In this document: piece after piece, positions 11,648-24,523 of the stretch | Numbering within the stretch: position 1 is the first letter of the stretch | Layout of the letters: every line of letters starts with the position of its first letter | Assembly: GCF_020536995.1 (NCBI RefSeq) | Contig: NC_068356.1 | Span: 26,888,972-26,952,971, forward strand | Source of the DNA: Dreissena polymorpha | Taxonomy: Eukaryota > Mollusca > Bivalvia > Myida > Dreissenidae | Length of the DNA: 64,000 nt | Direction of reading: 5' to 3' | Translations under genes and position numbers: made by a program | Notes under the pieces: generated by a model | What the model saw: the letters and a program-made list of their open reading frames with translations, nothing else | Database searches by the model: none | Told to the model about the DNA's origin: nothing

Positions 11648-12846
11648 ACAAGAAACCGTCGGAGACAGGTGATGCACTCCAAAGTTTTTTTTTGTCACAA
11701 TATTGCACTATATATTCAGATAAAAGGAAACATCTTGAGGGGCATAACTTTGGACAAAATAATATGATGGATGGTTTAGCAACTTAAAAATTTCAAAGGG
11801 CCATAACTCTCTAAATAAATCATCTAACCAGAACCCACAAATAACATGCGCATCTCCTCAAGGTAGTTAAGCTTCTCATAAAGCTTCATTGTATTCCAGT
11901 CAGTTGGGGATAAATAGCCAGGACAAGAATTGCACTACATGTACAGTTTATAGAAAATTTCAAAGGGCCATTACTCTGTGAAAAATCATCCGACCATAAC
12001 CGGCTGATAATATGCACATCTCCTCTTGGTAGTGAAGCTTCCCATAAAGTTTCATTGAATTCCGGTCATTAGTTGCTGAGAAATAGCCCAGACAAGAATT
12101 GCACTATATGTACAGTTAATGGAAAATTTCAAAGGGCCATAACTCTGTGAAAAATCATCCCACCAGAACCTGATAATATGCACATCTCCTCTTGGTAGTG
12201 AAGCTTTTCATAAAGTTTCATTGAATTCCAGTCATTACTTGCTGAGAAATAGCCCGGACATGAATTGCACTATATGTACAGTTAATGGAAAATTTCAAAG
12301 GGCCATAACTCTGTGAAATATCATCCGACCAGAACCTGCTGATAATATGCACATCTCCTCTTGGTAGTGAAGCTTCCCATAAAGTTTCATTGAATTCCGG
12401 TCATTAGTTGCTGAGAAATAGCCCAGACAAGAATTGCACTATATGTACAGTTCATGGAAAATTTCAAAGGGTCATAACACGGTGAAAAATCATCCCACCA
12501 GAACCTGATAATATGCACATCTCCTCTTAGTAGTGAAGCTTTTCATAAAGTTTCATTGAATTCCAGTCATTAGTTGCTGAGAAATAGCCCGGACAAGAAT
12601 TGCACTATATGTACAGTTAATGGAAAATTTCAAATGGCCATAACTCTGTAAAAAATCATACGACCAGAACCTGCTGATAATATGCACATCTCCTCTTGGT
12701 AGTGAAGCTTCCCATAAAGTTTCATTGAATTCTGGTCATTAGTTGCTGAGAAATAGCCCGGACAAAAATTGTGCACGGACGGACACATGAACGGACTGAC
12801 GAAGCGGCGACTATATCCTCCCCCAAATTTTTTTGGGGGGAGCATT
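11648..12846 (+). mobile_element. F5 element, copy 2 (about six units)
   Basis: It has the same head (ACAAG, CCGTC/GACAG hairpin, ATGCACTCC box) and the same internal ~155-bp unit as copy 1, repeated more often. It ends near 12809-12846 with a hairpin of CTCCCCCAAA and TTTGGGGGGAG arms. Confidence 0.8.
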
Positions 12847-13184
12847 AAAAAGTAGTTGCTAAATTTCATTGTTAGGATGACAACCCATACCATCAGCTTA
12901 TGAGCTTTTTATATGAGTGCATTATGTCTCTTTGTGTGTGAGACTAAAAAAAAGGAACAACAATATTGTTATTATCATAAATGTATTGGTATCAAGAAGA
13001 TTGTATTAAATTATCAAGCAAACCACATTTAAATTAAAATTTAATATTTTTCACCTGAAATTAAATGCTTCAATTCATTTGTTTTCATTAAATTTATAAT
13101 TAATTTTCATGTATTGACAGTATCGGGTAACTCATCTAGGCCCCCCCCTACAGCCTCACCTATATTTTTTTAACCAACGTACTT
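12847..13184. other. AT-rich unassigned sequence
   Basis: No feature recognised; a short C-run lies at 13141-13149. Confidence 0.4.
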
Positions 13185-14014
13185 GTTACACTACGTCTAG
13201 AGCGATTTCTGCCATCCACATCGCATCACCATGATTCAGCACAGAGTAAACAATTACTATCTCACTGCGATACACCGTTGAACACGGTGATTTTGCCGTG
13301 GCGAATTGCGGTGTCAGTCTCGGTGTTATCGGGAAATTGATCTCACAGTGGACCACCGCAATCGCGGTGGACCACCACAGTCTAGGTGGTTCGCAGTGAA
13401 ATACATGTGCAACAACAACATTATACAAATGTACGGTCTGCAATATCGAAATGTACATGTTCATTCACATTGCAGATCGTATGTTTTTTTTTTGTATGTA
13501 CATGTATGACATGCACTTCATAATAAAAACACCAAATGTTCAACTCTTTTCTCTCGTGTTTGCCCTCCTTACAGAATCATTGACATGTCTTACATCAAGC
13601 ATGAGTATAATTTGCCTTTCATGCTTCAGGTTTTGTTTCAATTGTTTCTACATGAAGTTTCCCTTGTTGTTCTTAATTAAAGATTTGTTTTTTGTTAACC
13701 TTTCGAAAATCCTTGCTCGTTTGTGTAAATATATAGCTCGCCAACAATTACATACAAACATGTTACATGTACATGTAATTTGATATCAGACTATTTTTGT
13801 GATTTCCTGTTTCTTTTGTTACATATATTGGATGGAATAATTGTACAAATTCGAGACATCCGCAGTTAGTATTAAATTCCGCAATATTTTAATATCATGG
13901 TCATGCGAAAAGATCAGTTGTCATGTTGGTGAGTGACTATTTGTAAACCTGTTCTTTTTTCAATAACAAGTTCATTTTGAAACATACACTGTTATAACGT
14001 ATAAATAACGTAAA
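13185..14014 (-). repeat. Dispersed repeat, inverted relative of 391-1206
   Basis: The terminus starting ACACTACGTC (13189) is similar to the ends of the element at 22970-24523. The 13290-13400 part is dense in CACCGC and GCGGTGG palindromic words. From 13750 the sequence is the reverse complement of 410-620. It lacks the F3 insertion seen in the other copy and so serves as an approximate empty site. Open frames inside are not gene-like. Confidence 0.6.
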
Positions 14015-14472
14015 ACAAGAGATGTGTTTGTCAGAAACACAATGCCCACTAATGCGCCACTTTTTTTTACCTTTGACCTTGAAGGATGACCTTGACCTTG
14101 ACTTTTCACCACTCAAAATGTGCAGCTTCATGAGATACACATGCATGCCAAATATCAAGTTGCTATGTTCAATATTTCAAAAGTAATTGCAAAACTTTAA
14201 TGTAAGGTTTAAGTTTTTTTGTTTTGTTTTTTTACCTTTGACCTTGAAGGATGACCTTGACCTTGACCTTTCACCACTCTTAATGTGCAGCTCCATGAGA
14301 TACACATGCATGCCAAATATCAAGTTGCTATGTTCAATATTTCAAAAGTTATTGCAAAACTTTAATATAAGGTTAAAGTTTTGATGACAGAATGACAGAA
14401 TGACGGAATGATGGAATGACAGACAGACAGGCCAAAAACAATATACCCCTGATCTTTCAATCCGGGGGCATA
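14015..14472 (+). mobile_element. F4 element, copy a
   Basis: The head is ACAAG with a GTGTTTGTCAGAAACAC hairpin and box X ATGCCCACT (14042-14050). Two units follow, each with TTTGACCTTGAAGGATGACC and 'CAAAATGTGCAGCT'-type words. The tail is a GACAGAATGACAG-type run and an imperfect terminal hairpin with ATACCCC and GGGGGCAT arms (about 14442-14471). Confidence 0.8.
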
Positions 14473-15081
14473 AAAATGAAGAGATTTATGCCATAATCAT
14501 CTTCTTTCTTTACCTCCACCCAGTGTGGATAAAAAATGTAATCATTGTTTTAAATAAAGTATGTCTTCTATAAAAATGTGTCTTGTTTAAAAGGAAAAAA
14601 CACAGTTTAGTAACTTGTCTTTTTATTCTAAAAATGAAATTTGATATTATGAATATGTGCAATTTATAATTACTTACTATGTTATACACATTCTGATTTA
14701 TATGATAATTGGATAAAAAATAAACTTTTATTACTTATTGCATGACTAATTGATAATTGTACGTGCAGATAGCATATGTTTGCCAAGGACCTTGGCAAAA
14801 TGTTGATCATGGTCACCACAGTATTTAACGAATTTCAATTGCTTTTGGTTTATCATGGCAACCAATCAAATAATATGGTAAACCGTGGCCATGAGCATAC
14901 CATTCATGGTAAAAATGAGAATTGTCAGACTTATAATTGCCTACAATGTGACCATGGTTTTCACTTTTTTGCTTTTATTTTAAACAGATAAAAAAACATT
15001 TACAATATTTTATGTAAAAATTGTTTTACTATATTATGGTTATTTTATTAAAATACTTCACACACAAAAAATACACTTTTA
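14473..15081. other. Unassigned sequence with ACCATGGT-like words
   Basis: About 14769-14960 has several CATGGT/ACCATG words resembling those at 19000-19150, perhaps two remnants of one dispersed repeat. No gene was recognised. Confidence 0.35.
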
Positions 15082-15790
15082 ACAAGGGCTGTTTGTAAAA
15101 CATGCATGCCCCCCATATGGGCTGTCAGTTGTAGTGGCAGCCATTGTGTGAATATGTTTTTTGTCACTGTGACCTTGACCTTTGACCTAGTGACCTGAAA
15201 ATCAATAGGGGTCATGTGCGAGTCATGAATAATGTACCTATGAAGTTTCATGATCCTAGGGGTAAGCGTTGTTGAGTTATCATACGAAAATCATTTTACT
15301 GGTTCGAGTCACCGTAACCTTGACCTTTGACCTAGTGACCTGAAAATCAATAGGGGTCATCTGCGAGTCATGATCAATGTAGCTATGAAGTTTCATGATC
15401 CTAGGCGTAAGCGTTCTTGAGTTATCATCTGGAAACCATTTTACTGTGTTGAGTCACCGTGACCTTGACCTTTGACCTAGTGACCTGAAAATCAATAGGG
15501 GTCATCTGTGAGTCATGATCAATGAACCCATAAAGTTTCATGATCCTAGGCATAAGCGTTCTTGAGTTATCATCTGGAAACCATTTTACTGGTTCGATTC
15601 GGCGTGACCTTGACCTTTAAAATAGTGAAAATCAATAGGGATCATCTGAGAGTCATGATCAATGTACCTATTATGAAGTTTCATGATCCTAGGCAAAAGT
15701 GTTCTTTAGTTATCATCCGGAAACCATTCGGTGGACGGACAGACCGACATGTGCAAAACAATATGCCCCCTCTTCTTCGAAGGGGGGCAT
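15082..15790 (+). mobile_element. F2 element, near full length
   Basis: It starts ACAAGGGCTG (15082), with box X ATGCCCCCC (15106-15114), about four ~140-bp units and a GGTGGACGGACAG tail. The terminal hairpin has arms ATGCCCCC (15763-15770) and GGGGGGCAT (15782-15790). Both ends are present, which makes this a useful reference copy. Confidence 0.85.
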
Positions 15791-16114
15791 AAATATATTC
15801 CTATTAATATACCAATTAATTTTAACTAAGTTTCGGTATGATTAAAAAAGGTTGATACATGTATCTTGAAATTTAACATATCATGTGTTATATATATATT
15901 TTTTTAATACAATAAATTTTAAATGTATGAATTACATGTATTTTGAACAGCGTTCATTTCAGACATGATGATTTCAAAGTAAGACTGTCAGTGTTTTTTT
16001 TCACCTATATGGGAATGGTGGCGGGGCCCGTCCAAAGGGGAAAAACACGTCGTTTTTTTTAGGAAAAGGGGAAAATAAAAAATTCACTTTTTTATAATGT
16101 TATGATATTTATTA

Positions 16115-17327
16115 CAGTCAATCTTGTATTAAGAGACCACTTAAGGGAGTAATCGAAAGTGGTCTCTTAATAAAATGGTCTTTAAATAAAAAAAGGCCAT
16201 TCTGGAAGAATGCTTACCCTCAATTTTAATCTATATGAAGGATAATCTCTTTTGTCAACAATGATTTTAACTTTTATAATAAAATGATTATAAACACAAT
16301 ACATAATCAAAATTTTACTTATAATGTTTTTTATTTGTTCACTTATTATAAATCATCATTTATTATAAATGAATTGTGTGTACATATTTATTTGCAATAA
16401 CAACATAGACAAGGAAATATTTTTCGCGTTTTTTTCACCTGACACATTATTTTCAATGTCTTCAAGCACCTTGGCTTTACGCTTAAGAATGTTCTGAATT
16501 TGAGTTTTACCGACTCCAAACTCATCTGTGATTTTACGTCCAAAACCCAAATTTTCTCGTTCAACGTTAACACTTTTCTTTTTGACATTTTAATTTCTGC
16601 ATGTACGCTTAAGGAAATCTGACTCTATTATGATACATAATGAGCTGAAAAAATTAAAACACGTCAATTGAAAACAAACAAACAGACCTGATTGGAAAAT
16701 TTATTAAGTAAATAACAATGTGATTGGCTAACAAATATCTACTAATTAGCATAATTACAAATTGGTAATGTACAGATTTCGACAGATGTTGCTGATTAAT
16801 AGTTTATTTTCTGCACTTCTCAGGAAATGTTTGTCGCGTACAGTGCATTGTTTCTGTACCTGTTATCTATACTCGAGAAAAATCGGCGTTGTCTCTTAAC
16901 GTTCCACATAGTAAACTATTTAAGCTGTAGACTTTGCGTAATACGTTCCTCTATTATTCAACTCAATAAATTGATACGCAGTCTACAACAATACCGGTCA
17001 GAACCGGTCAACGAGACAAAGCATAATTATAATGGTTGGTGTGAAAACAAAGCAGAGGTGTAACAGTACATCTTATCGGCTTAGATAAACAATTTACACG
17101 GATTTGTCCCTGAAAGATCAATAGATTAACCACTTTTACCTCCTAGTGGTCGCTTAATTCAAGATTCGGACATCAAAATACACAAAAATCAGCGGTCGCT
17201 GGTCGCGTAAGAAAAAAGTCGCTTCATACAATATCATTATATAGCGAAAAAGCTACGTGGGATTTCAAAATGGTCGCATAAGACAAAGGTCGCTTAATAC
17301 AAGTGGTCGCATCCACAAGATTGACTG
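16115..17327 (-). mobile_element. pogo/Tigger-like DNA transposon, internally deleted
   Basis: The termini CAGTCAATCTTG (16115) and CAAGATTGACTG (17316-17327) are inverted repeats, flanked by TA on both sides (16113-16114 and 17328-17329), as expected for the Tc1/mariner-pogo superfamily. Subterminal GTGGTCTCTTAA and GGTCGCTTAA words are typical of Tigger ends. An N-terminal transposase fragment is encoded at 16356-16588. The DDE catalytic region is missing, so the element cannot move by itself. Confidence 0.85.
16356..16588 (-). pseudogene. Tigger/pogo transposase N-terminal HTH fragment
   Basis: Reading from 16588, one frame begins MSKRKVLTLNEKIWVLD. A second, overlapping frame continues with RKITDEFGVGKTQIQNILKR and then KAKVLEDIENNV. 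Together they match the order of the CENP-B/psq-type DNA-binding helix-turn-helix of Tigger transposases: a basic start, then the 'DEFGVGKTQI' recognition helix. A frameshift, probably with a small deletion, separates the two parts. The CENP-B second helix domain and the DDE domain are absent. No function in the host is implied. Confidence 0.75.
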
Positions 17328-17629
17328 TATATGAATGCACATGTATGTATGAATGTAATGTTTACAGCTGAATGTCGCTGTCCTTTTTCTTAAATATATA
17401 TCAATGATTTTTTCAACATTAGTTTCAGACATTTCAGCCGTCATGCACAGTCTCAGTTTTCCAAGCCAATTTGAGTCTTATTGGGATTTTTGTAATCGAT
17501 AAAATCAGTTGTTTCTTAAAATAATATTTTAAAAAAATAAATTATTGTTTTATTTTTTAGAGGATTTTATTCTACAAAATTGGGGAAAAATATATACTCT
17601 TTTTTGAGAGTTGCCATACAAAAACACTG

Positions 17630-18072
17630 ACTTTATAAATTTTCAAGCACAAAAATATTTTAAATTCTCTAAAAAACAGTTAAACAATTTCCTGGGACAA
17701 AAATTAATATCATCATACTAAGCAGCAGCAGAAGCAGCAGCAGATATCAACAATCACCATTATCTTGGTCTTCATTTTTGAACATAAAATCATAATTCAG
17801 TTACTGGCTAATTTATAGTCATGTCTGGTGATAGGGGTATTAAAAACTAATGCCAGACACAGGACAACATTAGCAATACAGCACAGAAAAACAAATCCAA
17901 TATGATTAGAATATGTGATTGAGTAACATATAGAAAAGGAAACATTGCAATATCAAGACTAAAACTAGATAATACATCTGAGTCCATTTGCACAATACTA
18001 TAATATGTGAGTAGAATCATTTACTTGAATTTGTGATTCAATGTTGTCAGAATTGAGAGATAACTGAATAAG
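17630..18072. other. Unassigned sequence
   Basis: A short AGCAGCAGC-like run lies near 17702-17723; otherwise nothing recognised. Confidence 0.4.
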
Positions 18073-18869
18073 CAAGACTGTTGTCAATCAATATAAGTCC
18101 CCTACCGGCTCCACCATTGTCAGAAATTCCAGATTTTTTTTACATATATTTGTTGCCATAGCAACCAAATTTTTTTATTTAGGAACAAAATGAAATGACG
18201 TGCATAATGTCCATATTGCCATCTATCCATATTTCAAGTTTCATGAAAAAATATTAAGAACTTTAAAAGTTATTGCAGGATCCAGAAAACCACCATTTTC
18301 AGCAGTATTTCTAGTCTATTTGTTGCCATAGCAACCAGAATTTTTGACGTCGGAACGAAATGAAATGACAAGCACAATGTCCATATTGCCATCTAACCAT
18401 ATTTCAAGTTACATGAAAAAATATTAAAAACTTTAAAAGTTATCGCAGAATCCAGAAAACCACCATTTTCAGCAGTATGTCTAGTCTATTTGTTGTCATA
18501 GCAACCAGAATTTTTACGTCGGAACAAAATGAAATGACGTGTATAATGTCCATATTGCCATCTATCCATGTTTCAAGTTTCATGAAAAAATATTAAGAAC
18601 TTAAAAAGTTATCGCAGGATCCAGAAAAACCACCATTTTCAGCAGTATTTCTAGTCTATTTGTTGCCATAGCAACCAGAATTTCTGACGTAGGAACAAAA
18701 TGAAATGATGTGCATAATGTCCATATTGCCATCTATCCATGTTCCAAGTTTCATGAAAAAAATATTAAAAACTTTTAAAGTTATCGCAGGATCCAGAAAA
18801 GTGAGACGGACGGACGGACTGAAGGAGACAAAACCATAAGTCCCCTCCGGTGAAACCGGTAGGGGACTA
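18073..18869 (+). mobile_element. F3 element with four internal units
   Basis: The head is CAAGACTG and the box GTCCCCTACCGG follows. There are four ~175-bp units, each with 'TTTGTTGCCATAGCAACCAG', 'GTCCATATTGCCATCTA' and 'GTTATCGCAGGATCC' words. The tail is GACGGACGGACGGAC-like, and the terminal hairpin has GTCCCCTCCGGT (18840-18851) and ACCGGTAGGGGAC (18855-18867) arms. Confidence 0.85.
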
Positions 18870-21800
18870 AAAAGAGCAAACAAGATTTATGTTTTATAAA
18901 ACAATGCAAATTCTAGTGAATCGTATGTTTATTTAATTCCCACTCTTATTGTGTTTATTTTCCAATATTTCTTAATCAAAATGCCCATGTACTTATAATC
19001 ATAATACTCCCATGTCTGGAAATGGCACCACAATTTTTCCAAGGCTAACCATGGTCAATTAACACACATAAATAACATGGTACCATGATTTTAGTGACAA
19101 TGGTCACCATGTTCCTTCCTGGCTTTTATCATGGTCAGTTGGCATTGCAAAACTGTTGTGCCATTAAACAAAGAAGGTTCTACCACAGTTATATGCGAAT
19201 GACCTAGTAGTCCTAGAAAATTGCATTAAAATGAGAATTCATTACCTTTCAACTTAAATTGCAGTCTTGAATTTTCACAGAGGAACACACGAGTATATGA
19301 TCCAGTAATTTTACTCCTCCCAGGTGACCCACAAGAAGTATCAGTCTGCAGAAACAAATCTGGACAGACAGATAAACAACCAAAACTATGACACTGTCTA
19401 ACATATGAATTGGAGTATTTCCTGTAGAACAGCTTTCAATAATATCTCATGACAGCTGTGTCTGCTATTGTATAATCCTTTCTGTATGTTATTTATTACT
19501 ATCATTGGGCTGTTATATTCACTATTTATAGTAGTGTTTACTGAATAGCCTTCTTCTAATTTGGACTATAATAATAATTATCAAAATGAGTTGTTCATGT
19601 TTGTTCTGGAACAGGCATGTCCATTAAAAGTAAATAAGAAGAAAATATGTAAAAATAAATAAATAAAAATAAACAGTGATTAAACCCCCACCTACTTATC
19701 ACATATTGCTTTGATACAGACAAACAACTTTATTGACAGTCAAAGTTTGACCTTGCCCTCGAAGGTAGCCAAAAGGTTCATCTTCCATGACAATTCATCT
19801 AATATATGTGAAAATGTGTGTCAATTTATTTCAAAATCCTTCCATATACAGGAATTTGTTACAATGAATTAAGCCGTTTTTGGACAACCAAGTGCTGACA
19901 AGTACTAGTATTAAGACATTTTTTTAACTTTACCTCGGAAAGGTACGACATGTTTTTTGCATGTGACAAGCTGTCTTTCAGACCCTTTTCTAAATATTTC
20001 AATACATGGTAAAGTTACAGTGCTTACAAGTTCAGGAGCAGACTGATTGAGCCAGATACCTGAGACAAAGCAACTCGATTGCATGGCATTTTTAGACTGA
20101 ATAATAAATCTCCAATATTCTTTTCTCAGATTAAGTCTTTCTAGAATTGTTGGAATCAGAGTGGCTATAAAATAGTGTCACTTCACAGGCCAAAATTAAA
20201 AGAGCTCCAATTAACTAACTAAGAGAGCTTTCTGAACATTAAACAGTGACAATTTTCTCACTGGTTATCAATTCCTCCAGATCAAGCCTAATCTGCTTGT
20301 CTGTCTGCTTGAAACCTGGTGTCAAGTTTGAAATAACTGAAAAAAGTCATTGCAAATGCTTCTGTTATCCACTTTGTAACTGACATAATAATTAAACATC
20401 CCACATGCAGAATTCTCCTTCTTAAACAAAATCAATGCCCTAGCAATGTGATATATCCTGTTTGGTCTATTGCTGGGGAAGCCCATTATGGTTGTTAAGG
20501 ATAAGTGTTCAATTGTCTTGGCAATGTTAATAAATCAAGATGTCTTCTCTTGTCTAGAAATATAACTAATGGAAAGAGTTTTGATTTTTGGATTTGTATT
20601 ACATTTGTCAAGGAGTGGCAGAATGTTTTTGTAGGATGACTTCAAGATAAAATGAAATAAACATGTTTTATCTACCCGCATTGCAAAAGCCTGAGATTGA
20701 TGACGGCAAATCGTAAATCAGATAAACAAGAAGGCCCTGTGGACTCTAGGACAGACACCTTACTTTATGACACCGGGAATTTGCAATGAGAGATGTTTAT
20801 AAAAGATGTATGCCCCCTTCCCCCTTGAAAACTGTTACAATTGAAATTTAAGTTTAGTAGGATAGTTCCTTGGAGTGTTGGTACAAAATAATATATTGTT
20901 TAACAAATACATTTACATGATTATATTGTAATATTTTTTAAAACATAATGTGTGGTAAATTTGTATCTTTTTTTACCCCAAAAGCGTTTTTTTCTGTTTA
21001 ATAACTATGCATGAGCTACAAGTAGTTATTTGTGACCCACACTGACCTGGTTTTCAAGGACACATGGAAATACATGGAGGTACACCTGCCTTTCATGATA
21101 CCAAGGTACCAAAGGACTCATCCAATAAACAGAGGTACATAAACTCCATCAAATTTGGGAATATTAAGGACAAAGCAAAAGGCAGTTCTGTTTGTTCACC
21201 TGCCCTTTGTGACATCCAAATACCATTGCAATTGTTGCTTCCTTAGTTATTGTAAATTCATACATATCAGTATTACATAAGGCATCGTTTTATTACACCC
21301 ATAATGTTTAGCGCAGCATAACATTTCAAGATGTTTGCAGCCCCAGTGAGTATAATAATCCTACTAAAGCTAAACTGCAGCATAAACCATAATAATGCTC
21401 TGCCATTTATAGTTTGCTGTTATGTTGACATTTATAAATAACCTTGAGACAATATACATCAGATACTTTGTAACCCAAACAAAGGCTGATTCATTGTACA
21501 TTTATTCTCAAAAGTGTAACATTTACCTACCATCTGGTATTTTCTTGTGCATTATTCAACACATAGACTGTACTTTATTTCAGTCATATCACATCATTAT
21601 CACTTGGGAATATCTTTTATTCACTGCCCTTAGCAACAATCTTAATTAAACGCCTGTTCCCCAGCTATAATGTTGCATAGGAGGTCAACATTAGCTTCAT
21701 AATCTAATTCATGTTCAGTTTGGATAATTGCCTATTTTCTGGCCATTAAACATTCATAAGATAAGCAACATTGCAGTTTGAAGTTATTCTCCCGTGATTT

Positions 21801-22969
21801 TTGTAAACTATGATCATTAATTGCGTATATTAAAGCTACTACATTGAGGATGATAAGACAATTATAAAGGACACTAAACACCTTGTTGCAATCTCAATAC
21901 TATAAAATTCATTGACAGGAGTCAATTAAACATCATTTAATATTTTTATAAACATTAAAACACTATCAGTCTAAATAACAACTCTTTCGGGGAAAGACCT
22001 TACAAAAATAGACTTGGACTTTTTCACATGTGATTGCATGGGTAATTGTTATTTCTGCAGCGCACCAGCCACTATTTGAAATGGGCAAGTGGTCTTTTGT
22101 CAAAAGAACACTTACAAGTGTGCAGTCATATTATTGCTGTTTCATTAATCTATGTGTTAATATAATATATTGAATATAATATATGCATTTTGTGTTCTCC
22201 TCCATTGACAAAGAAAGCATTCAGCATCACACTTTTGTCCAGTTTTAAAATGATATGGCTGATTCTTCCAGTTAAGAAAAAAATTCTGAATGATACATTC
22301 AACCAAAGCTGTCATAGAAGTTTCTGTCTTACTTCTTATTAGTTCTCCAAACAAAGATCACTTCCTGCTTTTACATCAATTAAGCCATTTCCATCAGAGT
22401 CCAATACATAATTTTCTGCATTCCAGCTGTGGCATCTGATATTTTTAAAGGATCAAAGAAGCTGAATTAATACTGCAGTAAAATGCTGGTTTCAATCCTT
22501 TACCAGAGCTCCAAAATTGAAAATGCCATCTGCCAGCTGACAGAATGCATATGTTAGCTGAGAAAGCTAAACATAGCAATAAGCTATCTGTAATAAATAT
22601 ATCTCTGGCCGTGTTTTCAAACAGAAACTGGGGATTTTGATTATTGATTTCAACGAACAGTTTTTCGTTGATTGTATAACGTTTATTGGCACAATAACTG
22701 AATTATAATGGTACAATTTCATGTAAATTTAAGAGTCGTCTGATTTGGACAGTTTTTTTGCTTACAGTAATTGATTACATTTTTAATTGCATTCTTAAAC
22801 ATACAGTCATTACCTATATACAAATGATGTCACAGAATCAGATTGGTCTAAACAATCACTTATCAGTACAAACAAAACTTTATCTAAGATATTTCAAACT
22901 AACACTAGGGAAGATAAACTGAAATATTAGACTCAAAAAGTGGACACAATGTTACTCATTATTTCAAAC
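18870..22969. other. Unassigned 4.1-kb stretch
   Basis: No exon with conserved protein sequence, RNA gene or clear transposon end was recognised. Near 20787 a short piece reading GAGATGTTTATAAAAGATG then ATGCCCCC resembles a degraded F2/F4 head. Small open frames here show no recognisable protein. Confidence 0.4.
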
Positions 22970-24523
22970 ACACTACGCGACCCGTGATTTTTGCCTTATT
23001 CGGTAAGTCATGGTGGACAGTTTGATTTTGAGTGGAAAATCACAAAAATTTCACATGATTCGTAACTCCGCCGTCGCGCGAGAGCAAAATAATCGTCACT
23101 GTGATTCGCAGAGATTCACTGCGATTCGCCGTGATCACAGTGGATATCGGTGACATGGGTGTTTTGCCCATTCATGCATATAAACCGAATCGTATCGATA
23201 ACTGTATACATACCGCTTTTCTAATGTGAACAATTTTCTGAAAAATCCAACATAATTACAATATCACTTAAGAAAATATAATCTTAAACATTTATGACGA
23301 CAAATTTATTTAACGCTTTCCAGTGGTTTATACAGAAATATCAGTGAATTAAACTGATAATTTCACTGTTTCAAACAATGAAAATTATCAGTGAAAATTA
23401 TCAATTGTTTTCACTGTTTACTGTGAAATGACGTCATTTTTTTGACGAAATGACGTCATTATTCCAGCAAAATTCTTTAGTTGAACTTTTTAACAATGCA
23501 TATAAACGGTGAAAAAAAAGCATAAAATAAAAAGAAAATTTGTTGGATTTGGTGGAATATCGATTTTAATTCACTCGTGATCATAGAAACTAATATATTT
23601 TTACTCTTGGCTACGTCACTCGTGAAAATATTATTTTCTATGATCACTCGTGAATTAAAATCGATAATCCACCGAATCCAACAAATATCCTCTATATGTT
23701 TAGGAATTTCATACACAACATAATTATGCCTACGCCATTTTCAGCAGTGTAAAGAGCACAGTTCATTATGGGACACACCTTTCATTGGACGAGGGAATTT
23801 AAATTTGGATTGAATGCAATACGATCATGTACAAAAAAAATGTTTCATTACGTCATATGCAAAATGTAAAAAATGTGCTTCCAGGGGACTTTCTGCTAAC
23901 AGGTAAAAATGAAAGTGAATATTTGTTTACAGTTACACTGTGTGAACATGTAAATAAATCGTCTGGATTATTTCATATATGTTTCTTACACATACTGCTC
24001 TGATAGGGAATACATGTAATAAACACTGACTAGGGAGTTTTTCACACCTTTATTGACATTACACAACAGATCAACACCAATTAGCTGTTATAGGTGGTTT
24101 AACCTCTAAGCGATTCAAATGGGTTAAATGGACGGATAAAGCAATGAAGCTGTGATCGTTGCAATCTTTGTAATGGATTGCAGAATTTCTAATTTCAGAT
24201 TTCCAGTTTGAGTCATTTTTTGCCAATTCTCAATGGGACGAATATTTATTATTTCGGTTATTTACAATGTATCCCAGTTAGCCGAATGCATATTTCTGAT
24301 TCCCATGTTGCTGACTTCTTTTCATCGCGAAAAAAGGTGTTTCCAGCGGTTCGCGGTGATTCGCGCTGATTGCCTTACAGCGAGATACATCGCGCGACGG
24401 TCACCATGGAATCGCCGTGACATCTTCCAAATAATACTGTCGCTCTAAATCACCGCCATTTGTCACATTGCATTGATCACGGTGATGCGAGAATAGCGGC
24501 AAAAATCACAGGTCGCATAGTGT
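22970..24523. mobile_element. TIR DNA transposon, non-autonomous, about 1.55 kb
   Basis: The left end ACACTACGCGACCCGTGATT and the right end, whose reverse complement begins ACACTATGCGACCTGTGATT, form 26-bp inverted repeats with two mismatches. The subterminal sequence is rich in CGCGGTGATTCGC-like words. A smaller foldback is nested at 23538-23692. No transposase was found, and no convincing target duplication was identified. Confidence 0.75.
23538..23692. repeat. Foldback inverted repeat, arms about 50 bp
   Basis: The left arm (about 23538-23590, ending GTGATCATAGAAA) is complementary to the right arm (about 23636-23692, starting TTTCTATGATCAC). The arms carry the CTCGTGA and GAATTAAAATCGAT words also seen, more loosely, in the foldback of COQ7 intron 1. 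Confidence 0.7.

Larger units (their letters stand above)
15989..17629. mobile_element. TIR DNA transposon (CAGTG ends) carrying a nested pogo element
   Basis: The left end CAGTGTTTTTTTTCACC (15989) and right end ACAAAAACACTG (17618-17629) are inverted repeats. GGGGAAAA-rich subterminal sequence lies on both sides. Removing the nested pogo element leaves about 425 bp without a transposase. The target duplication is not clear. The ends resemble the CAGGGCTTTTTTTCC element at 37445-37841. Confidence 0.55.

Noticed and set aside
13451-13783. A 110-codon hydrophobic frame
   Set aside because: It falls inside a dispersed repeat with an inverted relative at 391-1206 that does not keep the frame.
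15300-15600. GGTTCGATTC and GGTTCGAGTC words resembling a tRNA/SINE B box
   Set aside because: They are variants of the TATTTCGGGTCACC segment of F2 units; no A box at suitable distance and no cloverleaf.
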